From NCBI RefSeq assembly GCF_900109555.1, contig NZ_FNZV01000001.1, positions 186,001 to 250,000 of the forward strand: a DNA stretch of 64,000 nt, given 5' to 3'. Source of the stretch: Pacificibacter marinus. Its GTDB lineage: Bacteria; Pseudomonadota; Alphaproteobacteria; Rhodobacterales; Rhodobacteraceae. Shown here piece by piece: positions 44,915 to 54,694 of the stretch (positions are counted from its first letter, which is position 1; each line of letters begins with the position of its first letter). Below the pieces are notes generated by a model that had not been told where the DNA came from, did no database searches, and saw only the letters and a list, made by a program, of their open reading frames with translations. The position numbers and the translations under genes are program-made.

Positions 44915-45283
44915 TCAGATGTTCGACCTATAACTGGAATCATCTTTAATATTCGTTCCTGTTTCGCAAAAATACGGGCGTTCGACCAGTGTTTCGCTTG
45001 GAATTAGCATCGAATCTGTGCCTCGTGTCACATGGTTTACGGTACCAAGCAAATTAATGAAAAAAGGTTAATTTTAAATATCCTTTGATATCAATGTATT
45101 AAAGATTTTAATCGTTCAAATTTTATGAGTGCCAAAATTGTACTATTCTTGCCCAATTCTTGCCCCACTTCTAAGGCCATATAGCCACATCGAAAGCGTC
45201 AAGGCACACAACGCGGTACGGGAAACACCGCTAGCTGAACACGCTAAAACGTGGACAATAAATATACCCTGGAGGGTCACACT
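44915..45283. promoter_or_regulatory. A+T-rich intergenic region upstream of the Flp pilin gene
   Basis: About 370 bp between the divergent lytic transglycosylase and pilin genes, with no gene I can support. It holds two copies of GTTCGACC (44921-44928 and 44980-44987), a GGTTAA half-site at 45066-45071, an A+T-rich stretch near 45060-45140, and a tandem repeat at 45145-45165 followed 14-17 bp later by TATAGC (45180-45185), a possible -10 element. The pilin promoter is probably here, with a long untranslated leader of about 90 bases. Confidence 0.5.
45145..45165 (+). repeat. Tandem 10-bp repeat ATTCTTGCCC with 11-bp period
   Basis: ATTCTTGCCC occurs at 45145-45154 and again at 45156-45165. 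One turn of helix apart, the two copies are in phase, as two binding sites of a regulator would be. It lies upstream of the flp promoter candidate. Confidence 0.4.
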
Positions 45284-45469
45284 ATGAAATTCTTTAAACT
45301 TTACAAAAACTTCAACGAAGACGAAGCTGGCGCAGTGACTGTTGACTGGGTTGTTTTGACCGCAGCAATCGTTGGCCTCGCAGTTGCAGTTCTCGCAACA
45401 GTATCAACTGGTACAAAAAACTTGGGAAATCAAATCTCAACAGCTTTGGACGGCCAACTTGACGACTAA
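45284..45469 (+). CDS. flp: Flp/Fap family pilin
   Basis: 61 residues. MKFFKLYKNFNEDEAGAVTVDWVVLTAAIVGLAVAVLATV is the Flp prepilin form: a short basic leader, cleavage next to the Gly-Ala-Val-Thr segment, then the Glu/Asp-containing hydrophobic helix. GGAGGG is 8 nt upstream. It makes the major pilin of the Tad pilus after processing by the CpaA-type peptidase at 55552-56046. It has its own terminator, as expected for a highly expressed structural gene. Confidence 0.93.
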   Translation: MKFFKLYKNFNEDEAGAVTVDWVVLTAAIVGLAVAVLATVSTGTKNLGNQISTALDGQLDD

Positions 45470-45510
45470 TCATTAGCCTTGTGTGGTCACAAAGCTTTTA
45501 AGAAATATAA

Positions 45511-45538
45511 AAAACCGCGTCATCTTGGCGCGGTTCTT
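45511..45538 (+). terminator. Rho-independent terminator after flp
   Basis: AACCGCG pairs with CGCGGTT around a 9-base loop, followed by CTTTATTT. It would uncouple pilin expression from the assembly genes. Confidence 0.78.
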
Positions 45539-45738
45539 TATTTGTGTATCTCTAGCTAATGGATGAAACACTCAATTGGCGTGAAAATATGTCATTGTAT
45601 CACGGTGCGTTTTGCCGCAGGTGTCTATACAATCCCTGATTGTGCCGCCACAACACCACCAAAACGCCACATTTTTCTATCATTTTGTAACAACTGATAG
45701 GATGCCCGCGGTAAGACTCGAGTTAAAAGGACGTAAAA

Positions 45739-46587
45739 ATGCGTATAATTTTTGGACTGGTACTTTTGGTCGGAATGGCACTCGCGGGCTTTGCTGTACA
45801 AATGACACGCGGATACCTTTCGACATACCAATCAGAATTAAATCATGAAAAATCATTGCGCCAAGATGTCATCAAAACAGAAGACATTTACGTCATGACC
45901 CAAAGAGTTTCGTATGGCGATGCGATTGAACCTGACTTTGTCAAACTCACACAGTGGCCCGTAAACAGCATGCCAAAAGGTGTATATCGCACCGAAGAAG
46001 AGCTGTTCCCTGACGGTCTAGACCAACCGCGCATCGCGTTACGCACGATAGAAGCGATGGAACCATTGCTCGCGGTCAAAGTCACCGAGCCGGGCGAAGA
46101 CGCTGGCGTGTCATCACGCCTTGGCAAGGGCATGCGGGCCTTTGCAATTCGCGTTGATGTTTCAACGGGCGTCTCTGGGTTCTTGCGCCCAGGGGACAAA
46201 GTCGATGTGTACTGGACGGGCAGCTTGCCGGGTCGGTCTTCGGGCGAAGTGACCAAATTGATCGAAAAGTCTGTGCCTTTGGTCGCTGTCGATCAAATAT
46301 CCGATGGCGAACGCGCCTCTCCAACGATTGCGCGCACTGTCACCGTAGAAATTTCACCAACGCAGGTGGCCTCTTTGGCGCAAGCGCAATCTTCTGGTCG
46401 TTTGTCATTGTCTCTTGTTGGGCGCAATGATGACGCGGTGATTGGCGGCGTCGAAATCGATCAACAGACCTTGCTTGGGATTGCTGACGTCGAACAAGTG
46501 ATCGCGCCCGCCGCGAGACGCATATGTACAGTGCGCACCCGCAAAGGGGCTGAACTTGTCGAAACACCAATCCCCTGCAGCGACTGA
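45739..46587 (+). CDS. cpaB: Tad pilus assembly protein CpaB
   Basis: 282 residues. N-terminal membrane helix (RIIFGLVLLVGMALAGFAVQ), then an SAF-like segment (YGDAIEPDFVKLTQWPVNSMPKGVY) and a RcpC-type domain with GMRAFAIRVDVSTGVSGFLRPGDKVDVYWT. It is anchored in the inner membrane with the bulk in the periplasm, where it supports the secretin. AAAAGGACG precedes the ATG. Confidence 0.93.
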   Translation: MRIIFGLVLLVGMALAGFAVQMTRGYLSTYQSELNHEKSLRQDVIKTEDIYVMTQRVSYGDAIEPDFVKLTQWPVNSMPKGVYRTEEELFPDGLDQPRIALRTIEAMEPLLAVKVTEPGEDAGVSSRLGKGMRAFAIRVDVSTGVSGFLRPGDKVDVYWTGSLPGRSSGEVTKLIEKSVPLVAVDQISDGERASPTIARTVTVEISPTQVASLAQAQSSGRLSLSLVGRNDDAVIGGVEIDQQTLLGIADVEQVIAPAARRICTVRTRKGAELVETPIPCSD

Positions 46588-46638
46588 GGGCCAAAAACGA
46601 CACTCCCCCGGCGTAAAGCCACGATCACACAAAGTTTT

Positions 46639-46670
46639 AAAGGCGCCTCACAATCAAAGTGGCGCCTTTT
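46639..46670 (+). terminator. Rho-independent terminator after cpaB
   Basis: AAAGGCGCC and GGCGCCTTT pair perfectly, followed by T. It lies between cpaB and cpaC, so cpaC probably has its own promoter in the 186 bp that follow, though readthrough is possible. Confidence 0.8.
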
Positions 46671-46856
46671 GTTATGCCAATCTTATAGTCAAGACACACA
46701 ACCTAGACGTGAAAAGGTATGAATTTGTGACTTGTCCACATCATCCAGAGCTGCCAACCGATTGATTCTTGCAAAAAAACTGGTTCTGACGCATGGTAGC
46801 GCCAAGAGGGTCGCTAGAACCCACATGTCGAGGCGTGATCATCAAAGGCAGGTCAC

Positions 46857-48266
46857 ATGAAAATGTTGAATATTATTAAAGCAGCTCTGCTTGGCTGCGC
46901 TGTTGTAAATATGGTGCCGAACGCGGCATTTGCGGACAAACTGCGCGTTATGACCGGATCGCCATCAGGCGCGTTGAATGTCCCAATGAACCGCGCGGTC
47001 GTTGTTGAAAGTGATGAGCCCTTTGCGGAAATTTCGGTGGCTAACGCCGAAATCGCAGATATCTCTACGCTGTCAGATCGGTCTATCTACGTGCTCGGGC
47101 GCTCCCCTGGTCTCACGACCATGACGCTTTTGGCCCCGAACGGATCTTTGATCACCAACGTTCAAATCCAAGTCACGCCAGATATTTCCGAATTCAAAGA
47201 ACGCTTGCGTCAAATCATGCCCAACGAACCCATTGAGGTGCGTACAGCAAACGACGGCATCGTTCTATCTGGGGTTATTTCTTCGATCACCAACATGGAA
47301 CGCGCTGTTGAACTGGCCAATCGCTATGCGCCTGACCGCGTGTCCAATCTAATGAACATCGGCGGTACCCAGCAGGTGATGCTAAAAGTGCGCTTTGCAG
47401 AAATGTCGCGCGCTGTGTCGAAAAACCTGTCGTCGTCACTGAATATCTCAAGTACGAATTTTGGATCGTCAACTGGCACGTATTTGAGTTCAGACAACAG
47501 CGCAGCGGCAATGGCAACCAATGGCGGAGTCACCACTAAGTCAGGCACAAACGGGGCATTCCGATTTGGCGGCTCTTTGGGCGGCACAGAAATCTCAGTC
47601 CTGCTTGAAGCCTTGGAAAGCAAAGGCATCGTGCGCACCCTCGCCGAGCCAAACCTGACAGCTTTGTCAGGTCAACAAGCGAAATTCCTTGCGGGCGGTG
47701 AATATCCCATTCCTGTGGCCAGCGACACAGGCATCACGATTGAATACAAACCATTTGGCGTTGAATTGGAATTTATTCCACGCGTTGTGAATGGCGACCA
47801 AATCAATCTGGAACTGAAAGCCGCTGTATCAGGCGTCGATTCAACCATCAGTTACAATCTTGACGGATTTTCCGTAAACTCCTTTAAGCGTCGTGAAACA
47901 TCGACAACCGTCGAAATGCGGGATGGCGAAAGCTTTGCGATCGCCGGCCTTTTGCAAGATGATTTCGAAGACCTCGCAGGCCAAGTGCCTTGGCTTGGCG
48001 ACATTCCTGTTTTGGGTGCCTTGTTCCGCTCTGCCGATTACTCTCGCAAGCAGTCAGAACTGGTCATCATTGTCACCCCGCATCTGGTCACACCAACGAG
48101 TGGTCAGGCCTTGGCTTTGCCAACGGATCGCGTGAAAATCCCAACAGAATCTGAATTGTTCCTCTTTGGCAAAACTTATGGTGGCAACGATCGCCCCAAA
48201 AGCGGTGCCGCTGCAGAAGTTGCCAAACAAGACTTTTCCGGTTCTTACGGCTACGTGATGGAGTAA
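46857..48266 (+). CDS. cpaC: Tad pilus secretin CpaC
   Basis: 469 residues. Signal peptide (cleavage after AFA, near residue 23), N-terminal domain with LNVPMNRAVVVESDEPFAEISVANAEIADI, a BON-like domain, then the secretin domain with GTQQVMLKVRFAEMSR, LAEPNLTALSGQQAKFLAGGEYPIPV and FGVELEFIPRV, ending in LVIIVTPHLV. It forms the outer-membrane ring through which the pilus leaves. Confidence 0.94.
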   Translation: MKMLNIIKAALLGCAVVNMVPNAAFADKLRVMTGSPSGALNVPMNRAVVVESDEPFAEISVANAEIADISTLSDRSIYVLGRSPGLTTMTLLAPNGSLITNVQIQVTPDISEFKERLRQIMPNEPIEVRTANDGIVLSGVISSITNMERAVELANRYAPDRVSNLMNIGGTQQVMLKVRFAEMSRAVSKNLSSSLNISSTNFGSSTGTYLSSDNSAAAMATNGGVTTKSGTNGAFRFGGSLGGTEISVLLEALESKGIVRTLAEPNLTALSGQQAKFLAGGEYPIPVASDTGITIEYKPFGVELEFIPRVVNGDQINLELKAAVSGVDSTISYNLDGFSVNSFKRRETSTTVEMRDGESFAIAGLLQDDFEDLAGQVPWLGDIPVLGALFRSADYSRKQSELVIIVTPHLVTPTSGQALALPTDRVKIPTESELFLFGKTYGGNDRPKSGAAAEVAKQDFSGSYGYVME

Positions 48267-48270
48267 AATC

Positions 48271-48930
48271 ATGCGCGCACATATCAAACTCACATTAGCT
48301 GTAACCAGTCTTATCGCGATCACCGCCTGTTCAGATTCAAAAGTCTTTTCGTCTTGGACCCAAGAAGCTGGCGGATACATGGATAATGGCACGTTTGGCA
48401 ACGCGACACTGCACAACACTTTGGTTCAAAATGGTGAAATGTCTTACGCCATCAACCTCAACGAACGATTCGCAGCCGAAGTCGACACCACAGTGAACTT
48501 TGAATTCAACTCCGCCATTCTTGACGGACCAGCCCGCGCCACGATCAAAAAACAAGCCGCCTATATGGCGCAATTCCCCGAAGTGCGCTTTCGCGTCTTT
48601 GGCCACACCGACCTTGTGGGATCAGAAGGCTATAACAAATCACTCGGCCTGCGCCGCGCTCGTGTTGTCGTAAACGAAATTGTCCGCAACGGTATTTCAA
48701 AATCCCGCGTCGAAGCGGTGATTTCAGAAGGCGAAACACAGCCTTTGGTCGCCACACAAGCCCCAGAACGCCGCAATCGTCGCACCGTGACCGAAGTTTC
48801 TGGCTTTGTCCAAAGCAACCCGTTGATCATGGATGGCAATTATGCCGACATCATTCACCGCGAATATGTAGCCAGCGCGACCGCGCCTTCAGAGCTTATT
48901 AACTTTGGCGCTTCAGAGATTTCAGAGTAG
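48271..48930 (+). CDS. OmpA-family lipoprotein of the Tad locus
   Basis: 219 residues. Lipobox AITAC (Cys20) after a basic-hydrophobic signal, so it is a lipoprotein. The OmpA domain spans about 65-165: FEFNSAILDGPARATIKKQAAYM, FGHTDLVGSEGYNKSLGLRRARVV and ERRNRRTVTEV. It likely anchors the secretin to peptidoglycan. It starts 4 bp after cpaC, with GGAG across the previous stop. It occupies the place of the CpaD/RcpB-like gene of other tad loci. Confidence 0.85.
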   Translation: MRAHIKLTLAVTSLIAITACSDSKVFSSWTQEAGGYMDNGTFGNATLHNTLVQNGEMSYAINLNERFAAEVDTTVNFEFNSAILDGPARATIKKQAAYMAQFPEVRFRVFGHTDLVGSEGYNKSLGLRRARVVVNEIVRNGISKSRVEAVISEGETQPLVATQAPERRNRRTVTEVSGFVQSNPLIMDGNYADIIHREYVASATAPSELINFGASEISE

Positions 48931-49125
48931 TCACCGTTCTTAAATAGCGAATTGTTATGCTATTTTGGCCCTATTGTTGCCCATATTGCCCGTCACCTTA
49001 TACCTAATAGGAGCAATTCGTCCGACAGTGAGTCGGGTGACATGCGCCATAGGTCACAGGGCGGGCATTGTGTTAACAGTATTCCCTCTAAATCTTTGGC
49101 GCTCCAAGGTAAAAAGGACGCAGCA

Positions 49126-50373
49126 ATGACGAGTGAAACTGCATTGCATACTGAACAAGATCAATTAATCGCGTGTACAATCTCGCGAGATGTTCAGAAT
49201 TTCGATCTTTTGATCGAAGATATGGAGACCGAACTGGGTGAATCCTGGGGCGATCTTAGCTTTGAAGATGCACGACAATTTTTCCGCCAACCCGAATCTG
49301 GGATGCTGAAATTTGTCGCTGTGGCGATTGATCATCAAGATGAAAGCATGCTTGCCGTCATCGCAGACTTGATCAAATCCGCCAAAGCGCAAGATGTTAA
49401 GGTCATTCTCATTGCAGATGAAGTCAGCCCAATGGCGCTACATCAATTACTGCAACTTGGGGCCGAAGATTTCATTCCCTACCCTTTGCCTGAAAATGCA
49501 TTGCAAGATGCCATCGCACGTTTGGATGCGCCACAAAAGGTCGTGGCCTCAGATTTCGTCGACACCGGAACCCCGTCGACACGCGCAGCAAATGGGATTG
49601 TCTTACCTGTTTTTGGCATGTCAGGCGGTGCAGGCGCGACCACGCTGGCGGTCAACTTGGCTTGGGAATTGGCAAATGTCGAAAAGTCAGGGCAGCAACC
49701 ACGTGTTTTGCTGATGGATTTGAACCTACAATTTGGGTCAGTGTCCACCTATTTGGATTTGCCGCGCCGCGAAGCTGTTTACGAACTTTTGTCCGCGACA
49801 GAGCATATGGATGATGAAGCGTTCAAACAGGCTTTGACCAATTTCAACGACAAAATGTCGGTCCTCACCGCCCCGGCCGATCTGTTGCCACTCGATTTCA
49901 TCGAGAACCAAGATTTAGAACGTCTCATGGAAATGGCTCGCCATCACTTTGATTATATTGTCATTGATATGCCCTCCACGCTGGTCAACTGGTCCGAAAT
50001 CATCTTGAGCCAAGCCGATATCATGTTCTCACCATTTGAGCTTGATATGCGGTCCGCACAGAACATTTTACGTCTTAAATCAGCTTTGAAAGCCGAAGAG
50101 CTGCCCTTTGAAAAGTTCCGATTTTTGCTCAATCGTGCCCCAAAAGGCATGGACCTGTCTGCAAAATCCCGGATCAAGCGCATGTCGGAAAGCTTAGATA
50201 TCGCGGTCGAAGTTCAGCTGCCTGATGGTGGCAAAGCCGTCCTACAATCAAATGATCAAGGCCTGCCTTTGGCGATAGAGGCCCCGAAAAATCTATTGCG
50301 TAAAGAAATTCAAAAGCTCGCGGCATCCTTACATGCACGTCAAAGCGAAGATCTGCGCGCAGCGGCACAATAG
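49126..50373 (+). CDS. cpaE: Tad pilus localisation ATPase CpaE/TadZ
   Basis: 415 residues from MTSETALHTEQ, with AAGGACG upstream. N-terminal receiver-like domain (about 20-140) without the phosphorylatable site being obvious, then a MinD/ParA-type ATPase: deviant Walker A FGMSGGAGATTLAVNLA near 163-179, LLMDLNLQFGSVSTYL and DYIVIDMPSTLVNWSEIIL. It positions the pilus machine. The longer open frame upstream is ignored. Confidence 0.92.
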   Translation: MTSETALHTEQDQLIACTISRDVQNFDLLIEDMETELGESWGDLSFEDARQFFRQPESGMLKFVAVAIDHQDESMLAVIADLIKSAKAQDVKVILIADEVSPMALHQLLQLGAEDFIPYPLPENALQDAIARLDAPQKVVASDFVDTGTPSTRAANGIVLPVFGMSGGAGATTLAVNLAWELANVEKSGQQPRVLLMDLNLQFGSVSTYLDLPRREAVYELLSATEHMDDEAFKQALTNFNDKMSVLTAPADLLPLDFIENQDLERLMEMARHHFDYIVIDMPSTLVNWSEIILSQADIMFSPFELDMRSAQNILRLKSALKAEELPFEKFRFLLNRAPKGMDLSAKSRIKRMSESLDIAVEVQLPDGGKAVLQSNDQGLPLAIEAPKNLLRKEIQKLAASLHARQSEDLRAAAQ

Positions 50374-50405
50374 GCCCGATAAACGGGTGAGGTTAGGGTA
50401 ACACA

Positions 50406-51869
50406 ATGTTTTCGAGATACAAAAAAACTGATGGAACACAAGAGCGGCCTATCGCAAAGCCGCAACAAACCAGTGCGCCTGCCCCACAAGCCACACCTGC
50501 GCCGACCCAAACGCCCACAGCGCCGCAAGCCAAAGTGCACCGCCGCGACATTCCGCGCGCGGCTCAAGCGATGCCCGAAGAAAAAGACCGCAAGCGCAAA
50601 GAACGCATCTCGGACATCAAAGTATCGATGCACCAACGCCTGCTTGAAGATCTCAATCTTGCCGCTCTCGACAGCGCGCCAGAAAAAGAGCTGAAACAAG
50701 AGATTTCAGACATCACCACCGAATTTTTGGCCGAACAAGGCATGGTGTTGAATCGCGATGAACGCATGATTTTGAACCAAGATTTGTTCGACGAAGTCAA
50801 AGGTCTGGGCCCCCTCGAAACCCTGCTCAAAGATGACACTGTGAACGATATTCTCGTGAACGGGCCGAACCAAATCTTTGTTGAGCGTGACGGTAAATTG
50901 CAACTGTCCGACGTCGTGTTCAAAAACGAAAAACACCTGCTCAGGATCATTGATAAAATCGTGTCCGCTGTGGGCCGTCGTGTTGATGAATCAAACCCTT
51001 ACGTGGATGCGCGCCTCGCTGATGGATCGCGGTTTAACGCCATGGTGTCCCCCATCGCGGTGGATGGATCGCTCGTTTCCATTCGTAAGTTCAAAAAAGA
51101 AAAGCTTGCGATTGATGATTTGATTAAATTTGGTGCCTTTTCCGAAGAAATGGCCGCCTATTTACAAGCTGCCGTGTCCACACGTCTCAACGTGATCGTG
51201 TCCGGCGGGACGGGCTCGGGTAAAACCACAACGCTCAATGCGCTGTCCGGGTTCATTGCCGACGACGAACGCATTCTCACGATCGAAGACACCGCCGAAT
51301 TGCAATTGCAACAAACCCACGTGGGCCGGATGGAAAGCCGTCCTGCCAACGTCGAGGGCAAAGGTGCAGTCACCCAACGCGATTGTTTGCGCAACGCTTT
51401 GCGGATGCGCCCTGACCGGATCATCGTTGGGGAAACCCGCGGCGAAGAAGTGATCGACATGCTGCAAGCCATGAACACGGGTCACGATGGGTCGATGACC
51501 ACAATCCACGCCAACTCGGCGCGCGATGGTGTGTCGCGGCTTGAAAACATGATCGCCATGGCTGGCATTGAAATGCCGCTCAAGGCAGTTCGATCACAAA
51601 TCTCATCCGCTGTGAATTTGATCGTACAGGCGTCGCGCTTGCAAGACGGGTCACGCCGCATGGTGTCGATCACGGAAATCACCGGCATGGAAGGCGATGT
51701 CATTTCGATGCAAGAAGTGTTCCGCTTTCAGCGCACAGGCCTGACTCCAGATAATAAAATCTTGGGTCACTACACTGCTACAGGTGTGCGCAGCCACTTT
51801 TCAGAACGGTTCAAAATGTGGGGCTATGACTTGCCGCCCTCTTTGTTTGAACCCACGAAACCACAGTAG
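50406..51869 (+). CDS. cpaF: Tad pilus assembly ATPase CpaF/TadA
   Basis: 487 residues. An N-terminal Pro/Gln-rich low-complexity stretch, then the secretion ATPase: Walker [10 protein letters not shown] at 267-275, [26 protein letters not shown] before it, [12 protein letters not shown] (Walker B), the Asp box [40 protein letters not shown] and the His box. It powers pilin polymerisation from the cytoplasmic face. Confidence 0.96.
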   Translation: MFSRYKKTDGTQERPIAKPQQTSAPAPQATPAPTQTPTAPQAKVHRRDIPRAAQAMPEEKDRKRKERISDIKVSMHQRLLEDLNLAALDSAPEKELKQEISDITTEFLAEQGMVLNRDERMILNQDLFDEVKGLGPLETLLKDDTVNDILVNGPNQIFVERDGKLQLSDVVFKNEKHLLRIIDKIVSAVGRRVDESNPYVDARLADGSRFNAMVSPIAVDGSLVSIRKFKKEKLAIDDLIKFGAFSEEMAAYLQAAVSTRLNVIVSGGTGSGKTTTLNALSGFIADDERILTIEDTAELQLQQTHVGRMESRPANVEGKGAVTQRDCLRNALRMRPDRIIVGETRGEEVIDMLQAMNTGHDGSMTTIHANSARDGVSRLENMIAMAGIEMPLKAVRSQISSAVNLIVQASRLQDGSRRMVSITEITGMEGDVISMQEVFRFQRTGLTPDNKILGHYTATGVRSHFSERFKMWGYDLPPSLFEPTKPQ

Positions 51870-51884
51870 AGTACGAGAACAGCA

Positions 51885-52853
51885 ATGGTTATTTCAGCAG
51901 AACCCATCATCTATGGCATCGTTTTCATCGCCGTGCTTTTGCTTGTCGAAGGTATTTATCTTACGGTATTCGGCAAATCCATCTCGCTGAACAGCAAGGT
52001 GAACCGCCGCTTTGAGATGCTCGAAAAGGGCGGCAATCGCGAAGAGGTGCTCAACCAACTGCGCAAGGAAATGGGCCAGCATCTTAAATCTCGCCAAATT
52101 CCGCTCTATTCAATTCTCGCTGAAAAAGCTCAGAAAGCGAATATCGCCTTCACGCCCGTGCAATTGATCATGATCATGGGGCTTTTAGCGATGCTTTCCT
52201 TTATAGGTCTGACAATTGGCACATCCACATCCGTGCCTGTCCGTATTGGCGTGTCTTTGGGCATGGGTATCGCTGCTGTGTTTATCTGGATTTCGAACAA
52301 AGCCAAAAAACGGCTTGCTTTGATCGAAGAACAATTGCCAGAAGCCGTTGAATTAATGGTCAGATCTTTGCGTGTGGGACACCCGTTTTCCAGTGCTTTG
52401 ACCATCGTGGCCAGAGAAGTCCCTGATCCTCTGGGCACCGAAATGGGTGTGATCGCCGACGAAGCTGCTTACGGGCGTGACGTCGGCGAGGCACTCAAAG
52501 ACATGGCAGAACGGCTTGATATGCAAGACATGCGCTTTTTGGCCGTGGCTGTGTCGATCCAACAGCAATCCGGCGGTAACTTGGCCGAGGTGCTGGACGG
52601 CTTGTCCAAGGTGATCCGTTCACGGTTCAAACTGTTTCGCCGCGTCAAAGCGATCACAGCCGAGGCAAAATGGTCCGGCATGTTCCTATCCCTATTTCCC
52701 TTGGGGTGTCTTCTCATGATCGCGGTGACCAAACCAGATTACTACGACAGCGTTAAAGAAAGCTCAGTGTTTATTCCTGCCTGCCTTGTGGTTGCTGGTT
52801 TTTTGGTCGCCAATATTTTCATCATGCGCTCCCTCGTGGACATCAAAGTCTAA
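51885..52853 (+). CDS. tadB: Tad pilus assembly protein TadB
   Basis: 322 residues, inner-membrane platform protein of the GspF superfamily. N-terminal membrane helix, two near the middle, and at least one at the C-terminus. LPEAVELMVRSLRVGHPFSSALTIVAREVPDPLGTEM and AVSIQQQSGGNLAEVLDGLSKVIRSRFKLFRRVKAITAEAKWSGMFLSLFP are TadB-type. It begins 16 bp after cpaF. Confidence 0.94.
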   Translation: MVISAEPIIYGIVFIAVLLLVEGIYLTVFGKSISLNSKVNRRFEMLEKGGNREEVLNQLRKEMGQHLKSRQIPLYSILAEKAQKANIAFTPVQLIMIMGLLAMLSFIGLTIGTSTSVPVRIGVSLGMGIAAVFIWISNKAKKRLALIEEQLPEAVELMVRSLRVGHPFSSALTIVAREVPDPLGTEMGVIADEAAYGRDVGEALKDMAERLDMQDMRFLAVAVSIQQQSGGNLAEVLDGLSKVIRSRFKLFRRVKAITAEAKWSGMFLSLFPLGCLLMIAVTKPDYYDSVKESSVFIPACLVVAGFLVANIFIMRSLVDIKV

Positions 52854-52871
52854 CAGAGGAAAGGACACATC

Positions 52872-53861
52872 ATGCTCGATTTTTTCACAGCTATCTTTGG
52901 CGAACAGCTTGGTCCTTTTGGTCCGCTTATCTTGATGGGCGTGCTGGGGGTGGTGTTGATTTTATTCGCCGCGCCAGCCTTGCTCAAAAAAAGGGATGAT
53001 CCACTGGATCGCCTGCGCGCTCAGGTGCGTGGCGAAGCCAAAGCAAACGTCAGTAAAGAGACCAAAACTGCCAATTTGCGCCAAGGCAACAAGACCGACA
53101 AACTTGAAAAATACGCAGGATTTCTTGAGCCACAAGACGAAGAAGAATACTCTGCCGTTCATTTGAAATTGATCCAAGCGGGCTATCGATCCAAAAATGC
53201 TGTGCGCATGTATCACTTTGCGCAATTCGCCTTGGGCCTTGGGCTTTTGGCATTTGGTGTTTTGCTGGCCGTGCTCAAAAGCGGCAATGCTGACGTCACC
53301 ACTCAGTCGATGATACTCACCGTTTTGCTGCCCGCTGGCATCGGGTATATGGCGCCAAAATACTGGATCACCCGCCGCGTTGAGACACGCAGAGAAGAGA
53401 TCACCAACGGCTTCCCCGATGCGCTTGATCTGATGCTGGTCTGTGTCGAAGCAGGGCAATCTTTGGATCAATCGATCATTCGCGTGGCCCGTGAAATTCG
53501 GTCGGGATTTCCCGCTTTGGCCGATGAATTTGATATCGTCAGCTTCGAAGTCAAAGCCGGTAAAGACAAAATCAACGTGTTGCGCGATATGGCAGAGCGC
53601 GCGGGCGTGCCGGATGTCACGTCTTTTGTGACCGTGCTTATTCAGTCGCAGGCCTTTGGGACATCCATCGCCGATGCTTTGCGGATTTACGCCTCTGAGA
53701 TGCGTGACAAACGGGTGATGCGTGCGGAAGAAAAGGCCAACACTTTGCCAACAAAAATGACTTTGGCCACGATGATGTTGACCGTTCCACCGCTTTTGAT
53801 CATTTTGATCGGCCCGTCTATATACGACATTTCCGTCTTGCTCTCGACGTCGACCTTCTGA
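52872..53861 (+). CDS. tadC: Tad pilus assembly protein TadC
   Basis: 329 residues, the second GspF-superfamily platform protein. An N-terminal helix, two helices around 110-170, and one near the end. GFPDALDLMLVCVEAGQSLDQSIIRVAREIRSGFPALADEFDIVSFEVKAGKDKINVLRDMAERAGVPDVTSFVTVLIQSQAFGTSIADALRIYASEMRDKRVMRAEEKANTLPTKMTLATMMLTVPPLLIIL... is TadC-like. It follows tadB by 18 bp. Confidence 0.94.
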   Translation: MLDFFTAIFGEQLGPFGPLILMGVLGVVLILFAAPALLKKRDDPLDRLRAQVRGEAKANVSKETKTANLRQGNKTDKLEKYAGFLEPQDEEEYSAVHLKLIQAGYRSKNAVRMYHFAQFALGLGLLAFGVLLAVLKSGNADVTTQSMILTVLLPAGIGYMAPKYWITRRVETRREEITNGFPDALDLMLVCVEAGQSLDQSIIRVAREIRSGFPALADEFDIVSFEVKAGKDKINVLRDMAERAGVPDVTSFVTVLIQSQAFGTSIADALRIYASEMRDKRVMRAEEKANTLPTKMTLATMMLTVPPLLIILIGPSIYDISVLLSTSTF

Positions 53862-53916
53862 GCCTTTACAGATTGTGTAGCGCGCACCGCGTGCCCACAC
53901 GAAAAGGCAAGCGACG

Positions 53917-54573
53917 ATGCACCTGACGACACACCCGACAACATCCCCCATGGCACGCGATCTCTCATTTCATTCTCCAAAACCCGCCCCTTTGTCCGCC
54001 CTCTTGCCCGCCCGTGCGATCCTAATAGCGGGGCTGGCTTTGGCTATTTTGGCGGGGTGCGGCGACCAGAACCGATTATCACCTTTGAAAAAGGGCGGGG
54101 TCTATGCCCCCACAGGTGTGAAATTTAACGGCCAGTCCGTAGATGGTTTGACAGTCGGGCACAGGCTTATGGCGTCGGGCGAATATGAATTGGCACTGCG
54201 GGCCTATTTGCGCGCGGCCGGCACCCGTGGGCTGGATGTCGATGTGATGTCAGCTATTGGCTCTGCCAATCTCAAACTCGGGCGCTTGGGGCAGGCCGAA
54301 AAAATCTTGCGCCGTGCAGTCAAACTTGACGAAACCTTTGTTCCTGCGTGGAACAATTTGGGCGTCGTCTTGATGGAACAACGCAATTACGGCGAAGCAG
54401 AGCGCGTGTTCCGTATGGCCTTTGCGCTGGATAGTGGCCAATCTGCCGAAATTCGTGACAATTTACGCTTGGCGCTCGCAAAACTGAAAAATCCTGATAC
54501 AATTCTTCAAAATGAGAGTGATTTTACCTTGGTGCGTCGAGGAACAGGCGACTACCTGATCTTAGCGCGCTGA
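53917..54573 (+). CDS. tadD: TadD-like TPR lipoprotein
   Basis: 218 residues. An extended N-terminus leads to a signal with lipobox LAGC (about residue 48). Two to three TPR units follow: MASGEYELALRAYLRAAGTRGLDVDVMSAIGSANLKLGRLGQAEKILRRAVKLDETFVPAWNNLGVVLMEQRNYGEAERVFRMAFALD. TadD helps secretin assembly. AAGG precedes the ATG at 53917; the ATG at 53950 has no Shine-Dalgarno. Confidence 0.87.
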   Translation: MHLTTHPTTSPMARDLSFHSPKPAPLSALLPARAILIAGLALAILAGCGDQNRLSPLKKGGVYAPTGVKFNGQSVDGLTVGHRLMASGEYELALRAYLRAAGTRGLDVDVMSAIGSANLKLGRLGQAEKILRRAVKLDETFVPAWNNLGVVLMEQRNYGEAERVFRMAFALDSGQSAEIRDNLRLALAKLKNPDTILQNESDFTLVRRGTGDYLILAR

Positions 54574-54694
54574 TCGAACCTCGGGATCAACCCGGTGGCG
54601 ATTGCCCCCCCAATGCGGTTTGCGCAAAGGGATGACAATCGGATACAAAAAGGCCGATATCAGGTAAAACGAGCATAAAAGGGTGGCAGGCACC

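Noticed and set aside
44980-44995. GTTC-N7-GTTT resembling the alphaproteobacterial LexA box (GTTC-N7-GTTC)
   Set aside because: It has a mismatch in the second half, lies in the flp-transglycosylase region with no SOS-type gene, and the GTTCGACC copy at 44921 does not form a second proper box.
46556-46765. 69-codon plus-strand frame overlapping the cpaB end and terminator
   Set aside because: It runs through a strong terminator hairpin, has no ribosome site and no recognisable sequence.
52962-53951. 329-codon open frame on the minus strand across tadC
   Set aside because: It lies opposite tadC, which has clear family motifs, a good start and operon spacing; its translation has no recognisable protein features and is a phase artefact of the coding strand.
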